This document shows, piece after piece, positions 34,023 through 61,100 of a stretch of DNA of 64,000 nt. The stretch comes from Parus major (Eukaryota; Chordata; Aves; Passeriformes; Paridae), in the NCBI RefSeq assembly GCF_001522545.3, contig NC_031797.1, forward strand, positions 3,187,961-3,251,960, in the 5' to 3' direction. Both the position numbers and the translations under genes were made by a program. Under the pieces are notes generated by a model. That model saw nothing but the letters and a program-made list of their open reading frames with translations, made no database searches and was not told the DNA's origin. The first letter of the stretch is position 1; each line of letters starts with the position of its first letter.

Positions 34023-34130
34023 CTGTGCCCGGGGGCCGCGGGGGGTTCCGGGGGTCCCGGGGGCTCCGGGGCTCAGGCTCCCGCCCGGCCGCCGCCGCCT
34101 GGCGCCGCTTCCGGGTCCGCCATGTTGGAA
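34023..34130 (-). other. SBNO2: Probable SBNO2 non-coding first exon (5' UTR; 5' end approximate)
   Basis: A consensus donor, CACAG before GTAAGG, lies at 34023/34022 on the minus strand inside a CpG island. There is no continuous SBNO2 reading frame, so the exon is taken as 5' UTR joining to the exon at about 27508. The 5' boundary is set just upstream of a YY1-like site that often marks start regions. This is inference from splice and promoter signals; no transcript data were available. Confidence 0.6.
34073..34123 (-). other. Upstream ORF in SBNO2 exon 1 (16 codons)
   Basis: ATG at 34123 (minus) in the context AACATGGCG opens a 16-codon frame beginning [12 protein letters not shown] and closing at TGA, about 50 bases before the exon donor. 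It would be translated only if transcription starts upstream of 34123. The ATG is also the core of a YY1-like motif, so it may be read as DNA rather than RNA. Confidence 0.45.
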
Positions 34131-34170
34131 GGGCCACAGAGCTTCCGGGGAAAGGGGCGGCGGCACCGAG
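34100..34170 (-). promoter_or_regulatory. SBNO2 core promoter candidate (YY1-like, two ETS sites, GC box)
   Basis: The minus strand shows a YY1-type site CAACATGGCGGAC (34116-34128), two ETS motifs CCGGAAG (34108-34114 and 34142-34148) and a GC box at 34154-34160 on plus. There is no TATA box. This is the usual make-up of a dispersed CpG-island promoter for a broadly expressed gene. Sites are by eye; transcript start data are lacking. Confidence 0.55.
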
Positions 34171-34185
34171 AGAGAACCGGGAGTG

Positions 34186-34405
34186 GGCAGCGGGGGAACG
34201 GGAGCACCGGGCCCGGGGACAGCGGGGGAACGGGAGCACCGGGCCCGGGGACAGCGGGGGAACGGGAGCACCGGGCCCGGGGACAGCGGGGGAACGGGAG
34301 CACCGGGCCCGGGGGGAGCACCGGGGAAACGGGAGCACCGGGCCCGGGGACAGCGGAGGAACGGGAGCACCGGGCCCGGGAACGGCGGGGGAACGGAAGA
34401 ACTGA
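34186..34405. repeat. 32-bp G-rich minisatellite, about 6-7 copies, upstream of SBNO2
   Basis: Units repeat with a 32-base period, seen at GGAGCACC at 34201, 34233, 34265 and 34297. Each unit has the G-runs GGGGG, GGG, GGG and GGGG separated by AAC, AGCACC and CCC, which fits a canonical G-quadruplex motif. One unit is altered near 34310-34335 and later units diverge. It lies about 60 bases upstream of the inferred SBNO2 exon 1. Confidence 0.9.
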
Positions 34406-34711
34406 GCCCAAGACAACCGGGCCAGGCCGCGGTGCGGAAAGCAGGAGAGGCAGGGCTCAGAACCCGGTCTCGGCGGTCTCGACCCCGAACGGGCAGCAAG
34501 GCCCGCGGCTCCGGAGACCGGCAAAGGCCCGGGGCCGAAGGAACCCCTGAGGTACGGGGAGCCTCCGGGGCCGCCTCTCCCCTGTCCGGCCCCTTGCCCC
34601 CGTTAAGGAGCGGGCTCTGTCCCCGGAGCGGCGGCTCCTGTACGTGTCGGCACGGCCCGTTCCTTCAGCCTATGCACCAGTGTGGATCTGGAGTGCTCAC
34701 CTTGTGTCCCA

Positions 34712-35250
34712 CATCCATCCATCCCTCCATCCCTCCATCCATCCATCCCTCCATCCACCCATCATCCATCCCTCCATCCATCCCTCCATCCACCCATCCA
34801 TCCCTCCATCCATCCATCCGTCCATCCACCTATCCATCCATCATCCATCCATCATCCATCCACCCATCCATCCCTCCATCCATCCATCCCTCCATCCATC
34901 CATCCACCCATCCATCCATCCATCATCCATCCCTCCATCAATCCATCCATCCCTCCATCCACCCATCCATCCCTCCATCCATCCACCCATCAATCCATCC
35001 ATCATCCATCCCTCCATCCACCCATCATCCATCCCTCCATCCCTCCATCCATCCATCATCCATCCCTCCATCCATCATCCATCCCTCCATCCATCCACCC
35101 ATCCATCCATCCCTCCATCCATCATCCATCCATCCCTCCATCCATCCTTCCATCCATCCATCCCTTCACCCATCCATCATCCATCCATCCATCCATCATC
35201 ATCCATCAATCCATCCGTCCCTCCATCAATCCATCATCATCCATCCATCC
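34712..35250. repeat. Interrupted ATCC-type simple repeat (about 540 bp)
   Basis: Long array built from CATC and CCTC steps (ATCCATCC with CCTCC, CACC and ATCATC variants). It lies in the intergenic region about 0.6 kb from SBNO2 exon 1. The lack of stops makes Ser/Pro/His/Ile-rich frames that are not genes. Confidence 0.95.
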
Positions 35251-37581
35251 CGGGATGGGATGGAAATGGGAGGCAGCCTTGGCTGTGCACACATCAGCAC
35301 CTGCCTGCAGCCTGAGCAGTCTGTCCAGTCCTTTTCCTCTCAAAAGGAAATTCCTCACTTTCCTCTCCCTGCAGGGCTGGGGCAGCAGCTCAGCCCACAG
35401 AGGTCACAGGAGAGCTGGAAACACTCAAACCCTGAGCAGCTTCCAAGGATTCTGCCCGCTCCCATGCCCGAGTCCTGCTGTAGGAATGAATTGAATCACA
35501 GGGCTGGAGAATGACCTGCTCTGGCTGCCCTGGGCTCCTCACTCATTTTACCACACTGGCCTCTTAACATTTTTAATTTCCCGTTGCTTGCATTGGATTC
35601 ATGCCACCTTTGCAGTCCCAGGATAGGAACAAAATCCCGAGGGGTCTCACAAAAGCCTCCCAGATGGGTCTGTTTTTACAGCAGCACAGCAGCAGCCAGA
35701 GGGAACCGATTTATCCCCAGGAAGGGAAGTGCTGGCAGATGGGAACCACGTTAGCACCAGGTCCTTGGGGATACTGCGTTCATGCCAGAGGCAAAAGGGG
35801 AACCAGGAAGATCTGTAACAGCCATGTGGGGCTCAGCCCCTTTCTCCCTCTGCTAATCCTTCATTTGCACACAGTAATTAATCAAGGCAATTTATTTTTC
35901 CAACATATCCTTCTTTTAAATCCACCCCCCACCAGCTCTTTATTTGGTGTTACACAAATACAAATAAATAAATACAGAGGGATCCATCCAGCACCAAACC
36001 AACCTCCTCCCAGAACCACCAAACCTGGATTTCCTCCTCCTCGCATCCCAGCCTGGATCCCAATTCACACAGGAAACCCCAAGATGGGGATGAAGCAAAA
36101 GTGATGCTGGGCTGGGAGCACTGGGGCTGTCCTGTGGGAGGTGTGGGGATATGGCTGAGTTGTGTCCTGGTCTGTTTTCCCCAGTACAGCAGCAATGTCC
36201 CTGAAAAACAGCCTGGCTTCTCCAGGAACAGGCCTTCCCAGGCAGCTGGTCCCTGTGAGACACCCAGTCTTAGGAATCAGGGACAAAGGTGGGAGTTTTG
36301 GAGCCCTGATCCCATGGGCTCTGCCGCAGAGCAGCTCCACATCAGGGTGTGGACGGCTGCTATCACCCGCTGCCAGTTCCTGTATTTTCCCAGAGCCTGG
36401 AAATCCCCTGACTTTCCGTGGGGTGAGGGGTTCAGAGCCCCGCTGCCAGCTGGCCCTGTGCCCCCGGAGCTGCGGGAAGAGGCAGCCAGGGGACAGACCC
36501 TGCCCTGTGCAGGGTCCCGGCAGCGCTGGGCTGGGGCTGGGGCCATGCAGGGGGCAGGGATGGGACCTGGTAGGGGCCATGCTGAAGTGCCAGGGTCCCA
36601 CAAAACCATCCTGTGTCTGGACAGACCTTTCTGTGCCCCCTCGGCCAGGTTGGGCAGCACAAAAGGTGAGGGGACAGCGGGGGATGTGCTCCTGCACTGC
36701 TCTGTGTGCCATGAGCTTGGCAGGTCTCAGCTGGTTCCCCTGGCTTGTGACCTCCTCACTGGAGGGGACGATGCTGGTGCAAACATTTGGGAAAGCCCAA
36801 GAGCTTCTGGCTTTGCCTGATGCACCCACAGGCCCAACAGGGGACAGGACTGGGTGCTCAGGGGTTCCTGGGGACACTCCATGTGAGTTCCTGGCTTGCC
36901 TTGCTGCAGTGGCCCACTCCTGGAGAGCTCAGCAGGATTTTCATTTTCGGGGGGGATTGTTCTGCCACCCTGGTGGGAGAGGAATGGGATGGGCAGGGAG
37001 CAGAGTGTGGAGTGCCAGGAGCTCCTCCAGCCACTCCTGCCCTCCCACTGCTGGGAACACCTCGGGAAGGGGGATGCACAGCACTTACCAGAATTTGGGG
37101 GATGGGTTCCAGCACTTTGGACTCAGTGCCAAGACTGGAATAAATCACCAGGGGCCAGGCACTGTCATGACATGAGCCTTTGAGGGAGGGAAAGGTGGTG
37201 CTAACAGGAGTGGAGGGCTCGGCAGGGCAGCCCCCTCCTCTGCACCCCCTCTTTGGAACCCTTGGAACCTCCTGACCCTTCACAGGCTCAAATTCCTTGA
37301 ACAACCAGCCCTGGAGCGCCTCTGTGCTCTAACCCTTTGGGAACCCAGGGGGCTCTGACCTTGCTCAGGTTCAGGGCTCTCCCACCTGTGCTTTGGGTTC
37401 CATGCAGTGCCAGCAGCTCTCGTGGAAAGGAACAACTTACAGATTTGTCCTGCCCTGCCTCAAAATAACTGCTCAACTATTGGAGCTGGTGCTCCACATT
37501 GCAATCCCAGCCGAGTCTGGCTCCATCCCCTTTGCCAAAGGGTTTGACCCTCCGACACAGCGGGGCTGGAGGCGGCTGCAG
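35251..37581. other. Intergenic stretch with no recognised gene
   Basis: G+C-moderate sequence between the ATCC satellite and the first assembly gap. The longest open frames (36162-37175 plus; 36065-36877 minus) overlap each other on opposite strands, lack recognisable domains and are not flanked by convincing splice sites. I see no repeat family or RNA gene here. Confidence 0.6.
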
Positions 37582-37651
37582 NNNNNNNNNNNNNNNNNNN
37601 NNNNNNNNNNNNNNNNNNNNNNNNNNNNNNNNNNNNNNNNNNNNNNNNNNN
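37582..37651. other. Assembly gap (70 N)
   Basis: Run of N between SBNO2 and STK11 at the edge of the STK11-side CpG island. Confidence 0.99.
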
Positions 37652-37935
37652 ACAAACCTGATGTGCCAGCACCGGTTCCCGGTGTTGCCAGGGGGAGCAG
37701 ACACGGCACAAGCTGGAGCTGTCGTACCGCAACCCCCCGGGCTGGGCAGGGGATCCGGAGTCCGGTGACACCGGGAGGAGACCCTTGTAACGCCACTGCA
37801 GGGAGGGAGAGCAGCGCAGCCCAACCCTTCCGAGCCAGCGCAGGATCCCCACAGAAGCGTCTCTGCCGTGGCCGGGGCCGTGAGGCGGCGCCCAGAGGAG
37901 CCCGTTCCCTATGGCTGGGGCGCTGGAGCCGGGCG

Positions 37936-38015
37936 CCGTTATTTTGGGGATGTCCCCGTTATTTTGGGGATGTCCCCGTTATTTCGGGGATGTCCCCGTT
38001 ATTTCGGGGATGCCT
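37936..38015. repeat. 20-bp tandem repeat, 4 copies
   Basis: The unit CCGTTATTTTGGGGATGTCC is repeated four times. The last two copies have TTTCGGGG, gaining a CpG. Each contains the near-palindrome GGGGATGTCCCC. It is located in the STK11-side CpG island. Confidence 0.92.
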
Positions 38016-38553
38016 CGCAGCTGCTTGGCTGGACTTACACAGTCCTGTGGACTTACACAGCCACAGGATGGGATGAGGCGCAGCCGGAGCCGAGAGGAAC
38101 GGCTAGGGCTGGGGGGCACCGCGGGGAGAGCGGGTTTACCCCACACCCGAAGCGGCTGCAGCGCGGCCCAAGCGGAGGGCGGCGGGGCAGGGTCGGCTCC
38201 CGGCCAGGCCCCGTCTCCATGGCACCCGTGTGCCCTTTGCCCTTCGCCCTTCACCTCCCACTGCCCCGCCTCCGGCCGGTTAACGGACAGCTCTCATAGC
38301 CTATCGCAGTGCGCCGCTGCCTTCAGCCCCGCCCTCACTCGCGACGGGTATATTTTACTACCTATCATAGTTGAATTTCACATCAAGCTCCCCCTCTACG
38401 TTTGACTGACAGCTCAGTTAACCTATCCTCTAGCCTTGTCCCCGGCCCGAGTGGGTGGGCGGGTTGCTTGTAACGAACCAACCGGAACTCGACGTGGTGC
38501 CGTCGCAGCCAATCAGCGCTCGAGAGCTCGGGGACGGGTCCGGCTGCACGGCC

Positions 38554-38928
38554 NNNNNNNNNNNNNNNNNNNNNNNNNNNNNNNNNNNNNNNNNNNNNNN
38601 NNNNNNNNNNNNNNNNNNNNNNNNNNNNNNNNNNNNNNNNNNNNNNNNNNNNNNNNNNNNNNNNNNNNNNNNNNNNNNNNNNNNNNNNNNNNNNNNNNNN
38701 NNNNNNNNNNNNNNNNNNNNNNNNNNNNNNNNNNNNNNNNNNNNNNNNNNNNNNNNNNNNNNNNNNNNNNNNNNNNNNNNNNNNNNNNNNNNNNNNNNNN
38801 NNNNNNNNNNNNNNNNNNNNNNNNNNNNNNNNNNNNNNNNNNNNNNNNNNNNNNNNNNNNNNNNNNNNNNNNNNNNNNNNNNNNNNNNNNNNNNNNNNNN
38901 NNNNNNNNNNNNNNNNNNNNNNNNNNNN
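38554..38928. other. Assembly gap (375 N) in the presumed STK11 promoter
   Basis: Run of N flanked on both sides by extremely GC-rich sequence. The missing part probably includes core promoter or start-site sequence. Confidence 0.99.
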
Positions 38929-39852
38929 CGGCCGCCCACCCCCCTCCCCCAGTTCACCGTTCGGGCCGGCGGGAACGGCCGGAGCCGCCTGCGGGGAAGG
39001 ACCTGGCCCGGGTCGGGAAGGGCCCGGAGGTCACCGAACCCCCTCCGGGAGTCCGTCCCGTCCCGGCTCCGGCGCTGATTTTGTCGCACTAAAAGTGTCC
39101 TGTCCCCTGTCACCCCGCCCCGCCGCTGTGTCCTCCCTGCCCCGGTGACACCTGTGGGAGGTGCGGGAGGAACCGTCAGGGTAGGTGGCCATCCCTGAAC
39201 CCCCTTCCGTGAGGGGCCGGGCACCGGGCAGAGGGTTCCCCCGACCCCCGGGAGGAGCCGGGTGTTGGGGCACCGGGCAGAGGGTCCCCCCGGGTGGGTT
39301 GTGTTGTCCTGCACCGCTGACACCCGGAGCAGAGGTGGTGACACATCATGTGCCAGGCAGAATCCCGGTGGATGAAGGATGCCCCCGGGAGCTCTCGGTA
39401 GGCACCGAAGGCCTCAAACTTTTGTAGGCGAAAGCGAAGACGCGAGAATTGTTTCAGAAAACTCCTTCAAGGAAACTTGGTTCCAGCTCCCCAACGGCTG
39501 AACCCCCCTCTCCGGCCCGTGCTCCCGGGAGGGCGGCGGGGACACACCTTCCCACCCCGGCTGGGAATCATGAGCTCCTAGGGATGGAAAGTCACGAGAG
39601 GGACTGGGAGCTGCTCTGGTTCCACGGGGTGGCCTGACGGCCCGGAGATGACCTAACTCTGCAGGATCAAACTGGGCCCAGTCAAGGCCAATTGACTGGG
39701 AAGAGCCCCCGGCAGTGGGACCGGGTCGGAAACAAAACGAGTCCCAAACTGAGTGTGTCCCGTCACAAATTTATGTTTTTTTTCAAAGACATTCTGGAGC
39801 CAGGCCGGGATCTTTTGGCATCCAACTGACCTGGAAGCAGCTCTTAGGTTTG

Positions 39853-39925
39853 GTTTTCTTTTTTATTTTTTTCCTTCTGTTTTTTGGTTGTTTTTTTCTT
39901 TTTATTATTATTATTATTATTATTC
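39853..39925. repeat. T-rich tract and (TTA)n microsatellite before STK11
   Basis: Poly-T interrupted by C and G, followed by about eight ATT/TTA units, ending roughly 125 bases upstream of the STK11 ATG and so probably inside the 5' UTR. Confidence 0.9.
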
Positions 39926-40044
39926 ATGTTTGTACAATCTTCTGGATATTTTTTTCCCGAGAAGGAGTAAAAGGGAGTGTTGGAAACTAACAAACAGGAT
40001 TAAAGCCCTGAGCGCTTAAGGAAAAAACAGGTTAAGGAACTTAA

Positions 40045-58146
<18,102 letters not shown>

Positions 58147-61100
58147 GTGAGTGTTACCAGTCCTTCTCTTCCTGCTCCTCCTGTACCTGTGCTCCTGCTC
58201 TCACCTTCTGTTTCCTTTTGACAGCAGACACATGGAAGTCACTAGATCTCCTTCCTCCAGCTCTGCTGGGGCTCTGGCAACCTCCACTTGGCTTTTTTTC
58301 CTCCTATTAGAGCATCCGGTGAAGCACTGGAATTGCTAACCAGTAAATAAGGAATATGTTGGAAGTCTGTTTGTGGCGTGCCTGCTTCTGGATAATTAAG
58401 GGTTCTGGATAATTTTTTCCAGAGGCCAGCAAGTACTAATGGAGCAGAACAGGAGGTCCTGAAGGCTGTGTTATTGAAGTAGGACTGTTCAGCAACGTGT
58501 GTTAGTTCTGGCCAGTCTGGGGACAGAAATATCCCCTGGTATTTGCTCCATATGGAGTCAGTATGTGGAAAAGCATTCCAGGACAATAGGAAATTTTTTT
58601 TTTTCTTTCTTTTTAATATCACAGTCCTCCCTCCCCCATATCCTCCCCCATTTTCCGTGCCATAGTCAGGGGGGGAAATGCCCCGTTATCACTGAGGGTT
58701 TTTTTTAAGGATCTGTTTGAACACGCTGGCTCCGAGCAGAGATTTCCTGGGCGGATAAAAGTACAAGAACAAAAAGCATCATGAGGCTGCTTCACTGCGG
58801 AGGCTGCATTAGCTTATCTCCTCTTGGAATGGGAAGTGCTTCTGAGGACAGGCAGAGCTGCCTCTGGACTGCAGCTGCTCGTCCTGTGAGCCTGCCCAGA
58901 TCCTTTTGGGAGCTGTAAAAGCAAGGATGTGATCCAGGGTGGTGCTGAGCCCAGTCCATGCTGCAGGAGCAGCTCCAGAAAAGCAGGTCAAAAGCCAAAA
59001 GAGGTGGGGGTCCCTGGGAGGTGCCCAAGGAGCCACAGCCAGAACCTGAGAGGCCTGAAGTGCATTGGGGTTCCACAGAGAGCGGATGGGACCAGCTCCA
59101 ACAGGGATTGGAGGGACCAGAGTGCAAGCAGGGCTGGAGGGGCAGGGTTGATGGAGCTGCCCAGGCAATTAATTAATTGTAAGGATGACTCTTTTGTAGT
59201 AGCCAAGCCCTGTGCCTGGGTTGTTTCAGGGGCTCTGGGTGCTGATGGGTGCAGGCGTCTTCCACTCGAGGCTGCCTTTCCCTGCACGTGCCTCTCAGTA
59301 CCAGTGGCCATGACCAGAGGGGATCAGCCTGCCATGCTTTGTCAGGAAGCACTGCAAGGAAGCAGGAATTAAGTCTAGGGAGTCATCTGTAGGTGTTAAG
59401 AAAAGCACTAAAAGCACTTCCCTTCCTGTGGCTGCAGCGGCCAGCCCTGAGCTCAGGAACTGCCCTGGGCCCTCATGGGTCACTGCTGGGTGATGGAGCT
59501 GGTTCCCCAACCCCAGATACTCCATTTTACCCTCTTCCCACGTGGCAGTGATTTTTTGTGTCAGCATTGCCCAGCTGGAAGCACAGAGGGGTCTCCAGAG
59601 ACGCTGCCTGTAGTTAGAAATCCAGAGAAACTGGAGCACGCCTCTGGCACGGGGCAGCCACCGAGCTCCTCAGCTGCTGTGCCAAGGCTTTTCATCCCAC
59701 AGCACCAAGAGGGGCTGAGGAAAGGCTCTACCTGCAAACCCAGGAGCATTTCCAAGGCTTAGGCTCTTATTAGTTTTGTGTGAGCTTAGCCAGTGCTTCT
59801 TAACAGGCTTTTCTCCCCTATTAGTAATTGCCTCCTTCCTCCTGCTGTGGCATCTAGTAATTACATCAAGCACAGCAGAGCTTGCGGCCTGGGCCTTGGA
59901 TGTGTCTGTCCAGCTTCTTTTTGTGCTAAAGAATCCAGAGCTTGGTTCTCCTGCCTTTTCTTTAAATAGAAGCTTAGCCCTGATGCTTAACCTGACCCTG
60001 TTTTTTTCTGTGTAAATGGAACACAGCCGTCAGGACAGCAGGCAGCCATTCGGGTATTGGCAGAGGGGTTTGGGAAAGCACTTTAGTAAGAAGAGGTTTG
60101 ATTTCTAGAACCCTTAAATTTCATCTGTTGGGGGGGAGTAAATCATTAATGATTGTGGGTTTCTCTCTACTCCTCCTCCCAAAAGCATGTGCTAAAGGCA
60201 GGAACTAAATCAGAGAAACATCAAGCAACTTCCCCAGGCTGCCCTGCTGGGATGGATCCCGTCTCAAACCAGAATCACCCCGTGCCTTTCCATGCTGCTG
60301 GAAGTCTCCTTTTATGTCTTTGAGCTGCTGTTCCCAGGGACTCACTCATATGGACAGTCAGGATCATCAAAGTGCTCTGAAATCAGCAGGAGCAGCCCCC
60401 AGGCAGCAGTTTTGCACTCAGGCTGCTGGACCAGGCTCGTGTCAGGATGGTGGGGACAGTGTTCCCCTGCCCTGTGGGAAGGGTGATCCCAAGGGAAGCG
60501 TCACAGGGCAAGTGTCCTGCAGCCACAGAGTTCAGGATCCATCCTTCCCCACTTCACCTTCCATGAAGCTTGAAGGCCCTTGCAGTGGGGTCAGGGATAA
60601 AATCAGTGGTTCAGGGGCACAGAGACATCAAGGGAGCACAGAGTGCTATTCCAGAGCTGCAGGGAAGGCATCCAGGCAGCCCAGCAATGGTAATCCAGCC
60701 ATTCCTCCCATTATTCCTGTCAGCTATTCCAAATGCTTTTGGCCTGCAGCAGCCGAGGAATGCTGGAGGAAGAGTCTGCTGAGTTTCATCCCTGCCAGCT
60801 GCCTTCCTCCCTCCTCACTCCTGCAGCTGAACTGCATCAAACTCCTGTCTCTGCACTTTTACTGGAGTGGGACAAAGCAAAATGCTGCTCTGTTCAACCC
60901 AGTCTGTGCAGAGCAGACCTGGAGCTGGAAATTGAAACGAGTTAAACTTCTCCCAGCCTGTCATCTCAGAGCTTAGGAACTGCTAGAAGTCAACCCCTGA
61001 ATAGCAGTGGAAGAGCCTGAAAACCTGCTTTCCCTTGAAGGATCCGAGTGGGATGATGTTCAGTGAAAAACCAGTGCTGGTAGCTCAGTTCTGTGAATAT

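Larger units (their letters stand above)
33540..34660. promoter_or_regulatory. CpG island at the SBNO2 5' end
   Basis: Dense CG dinucleotides and high G+C run from the end of a CR1 copy to the start of the ATCC satellite. The island holds SBNO2 exon 1 and a 32-bp minisatellite upstream of it. Stop-poor composition makes long spurious frames on both strands. Confidence 0.8.
37860..39400. promoter_or_regulatory. CpG island upstream of STK11 (with internal gap)
   Basis: CG-dense region ending about 650 bases before the STK11 ATG, and the likely location of the STK11 transcription start. It contains a CCAAT box within AGCCAATCAGCG (CCAAT at 38509-38513), four copies of a 20-bp repeat, and a 375-base gap. 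The STK11 5' UTR probably extends from here to 40050 without an intron, as in human, but no start site can be read from sequence. Confidence 0.65.

Noticed and set aside
33222..34499. 425-codon open frame on minus strand
   Set aside because: Proline/arginine-rich translation of the same CpG island and repeat, ending in CR1. It crosses the SBNO2 exon 1 donor and has no homology I recognise.
33472..35514. 680-codon open frame on plus strand
   Set aside because: It runs from the edge of a CR1 copy through a CpG island, the 32-bp minisatellite and the ATCC satellite. Openness comes from GC content and stop-free repeats; no domain, and competing long frames exist in other frames and on the other strand.
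36065..37175. 337-codon plus and 270-codon minus overlapping frames between the genes
   Set aside because: Mutually overlapping, no domains, no convincing splice sites; typical of GC-rich intergenic sequence.
37936..38015. NF-kB sites in the 20-bp repeats
   Set aside because: GGGATGTCCC departs from the kappaB consensus at a central position, so I list the repeats but do not call kappaB sites.
34100..39400. A single shared bidirectional promoter for SBNO2 and STK11
   Set aside because: The inferred start regions are about 5 kb apart in separate CpG islands, with a satellite and unique sequence between them.
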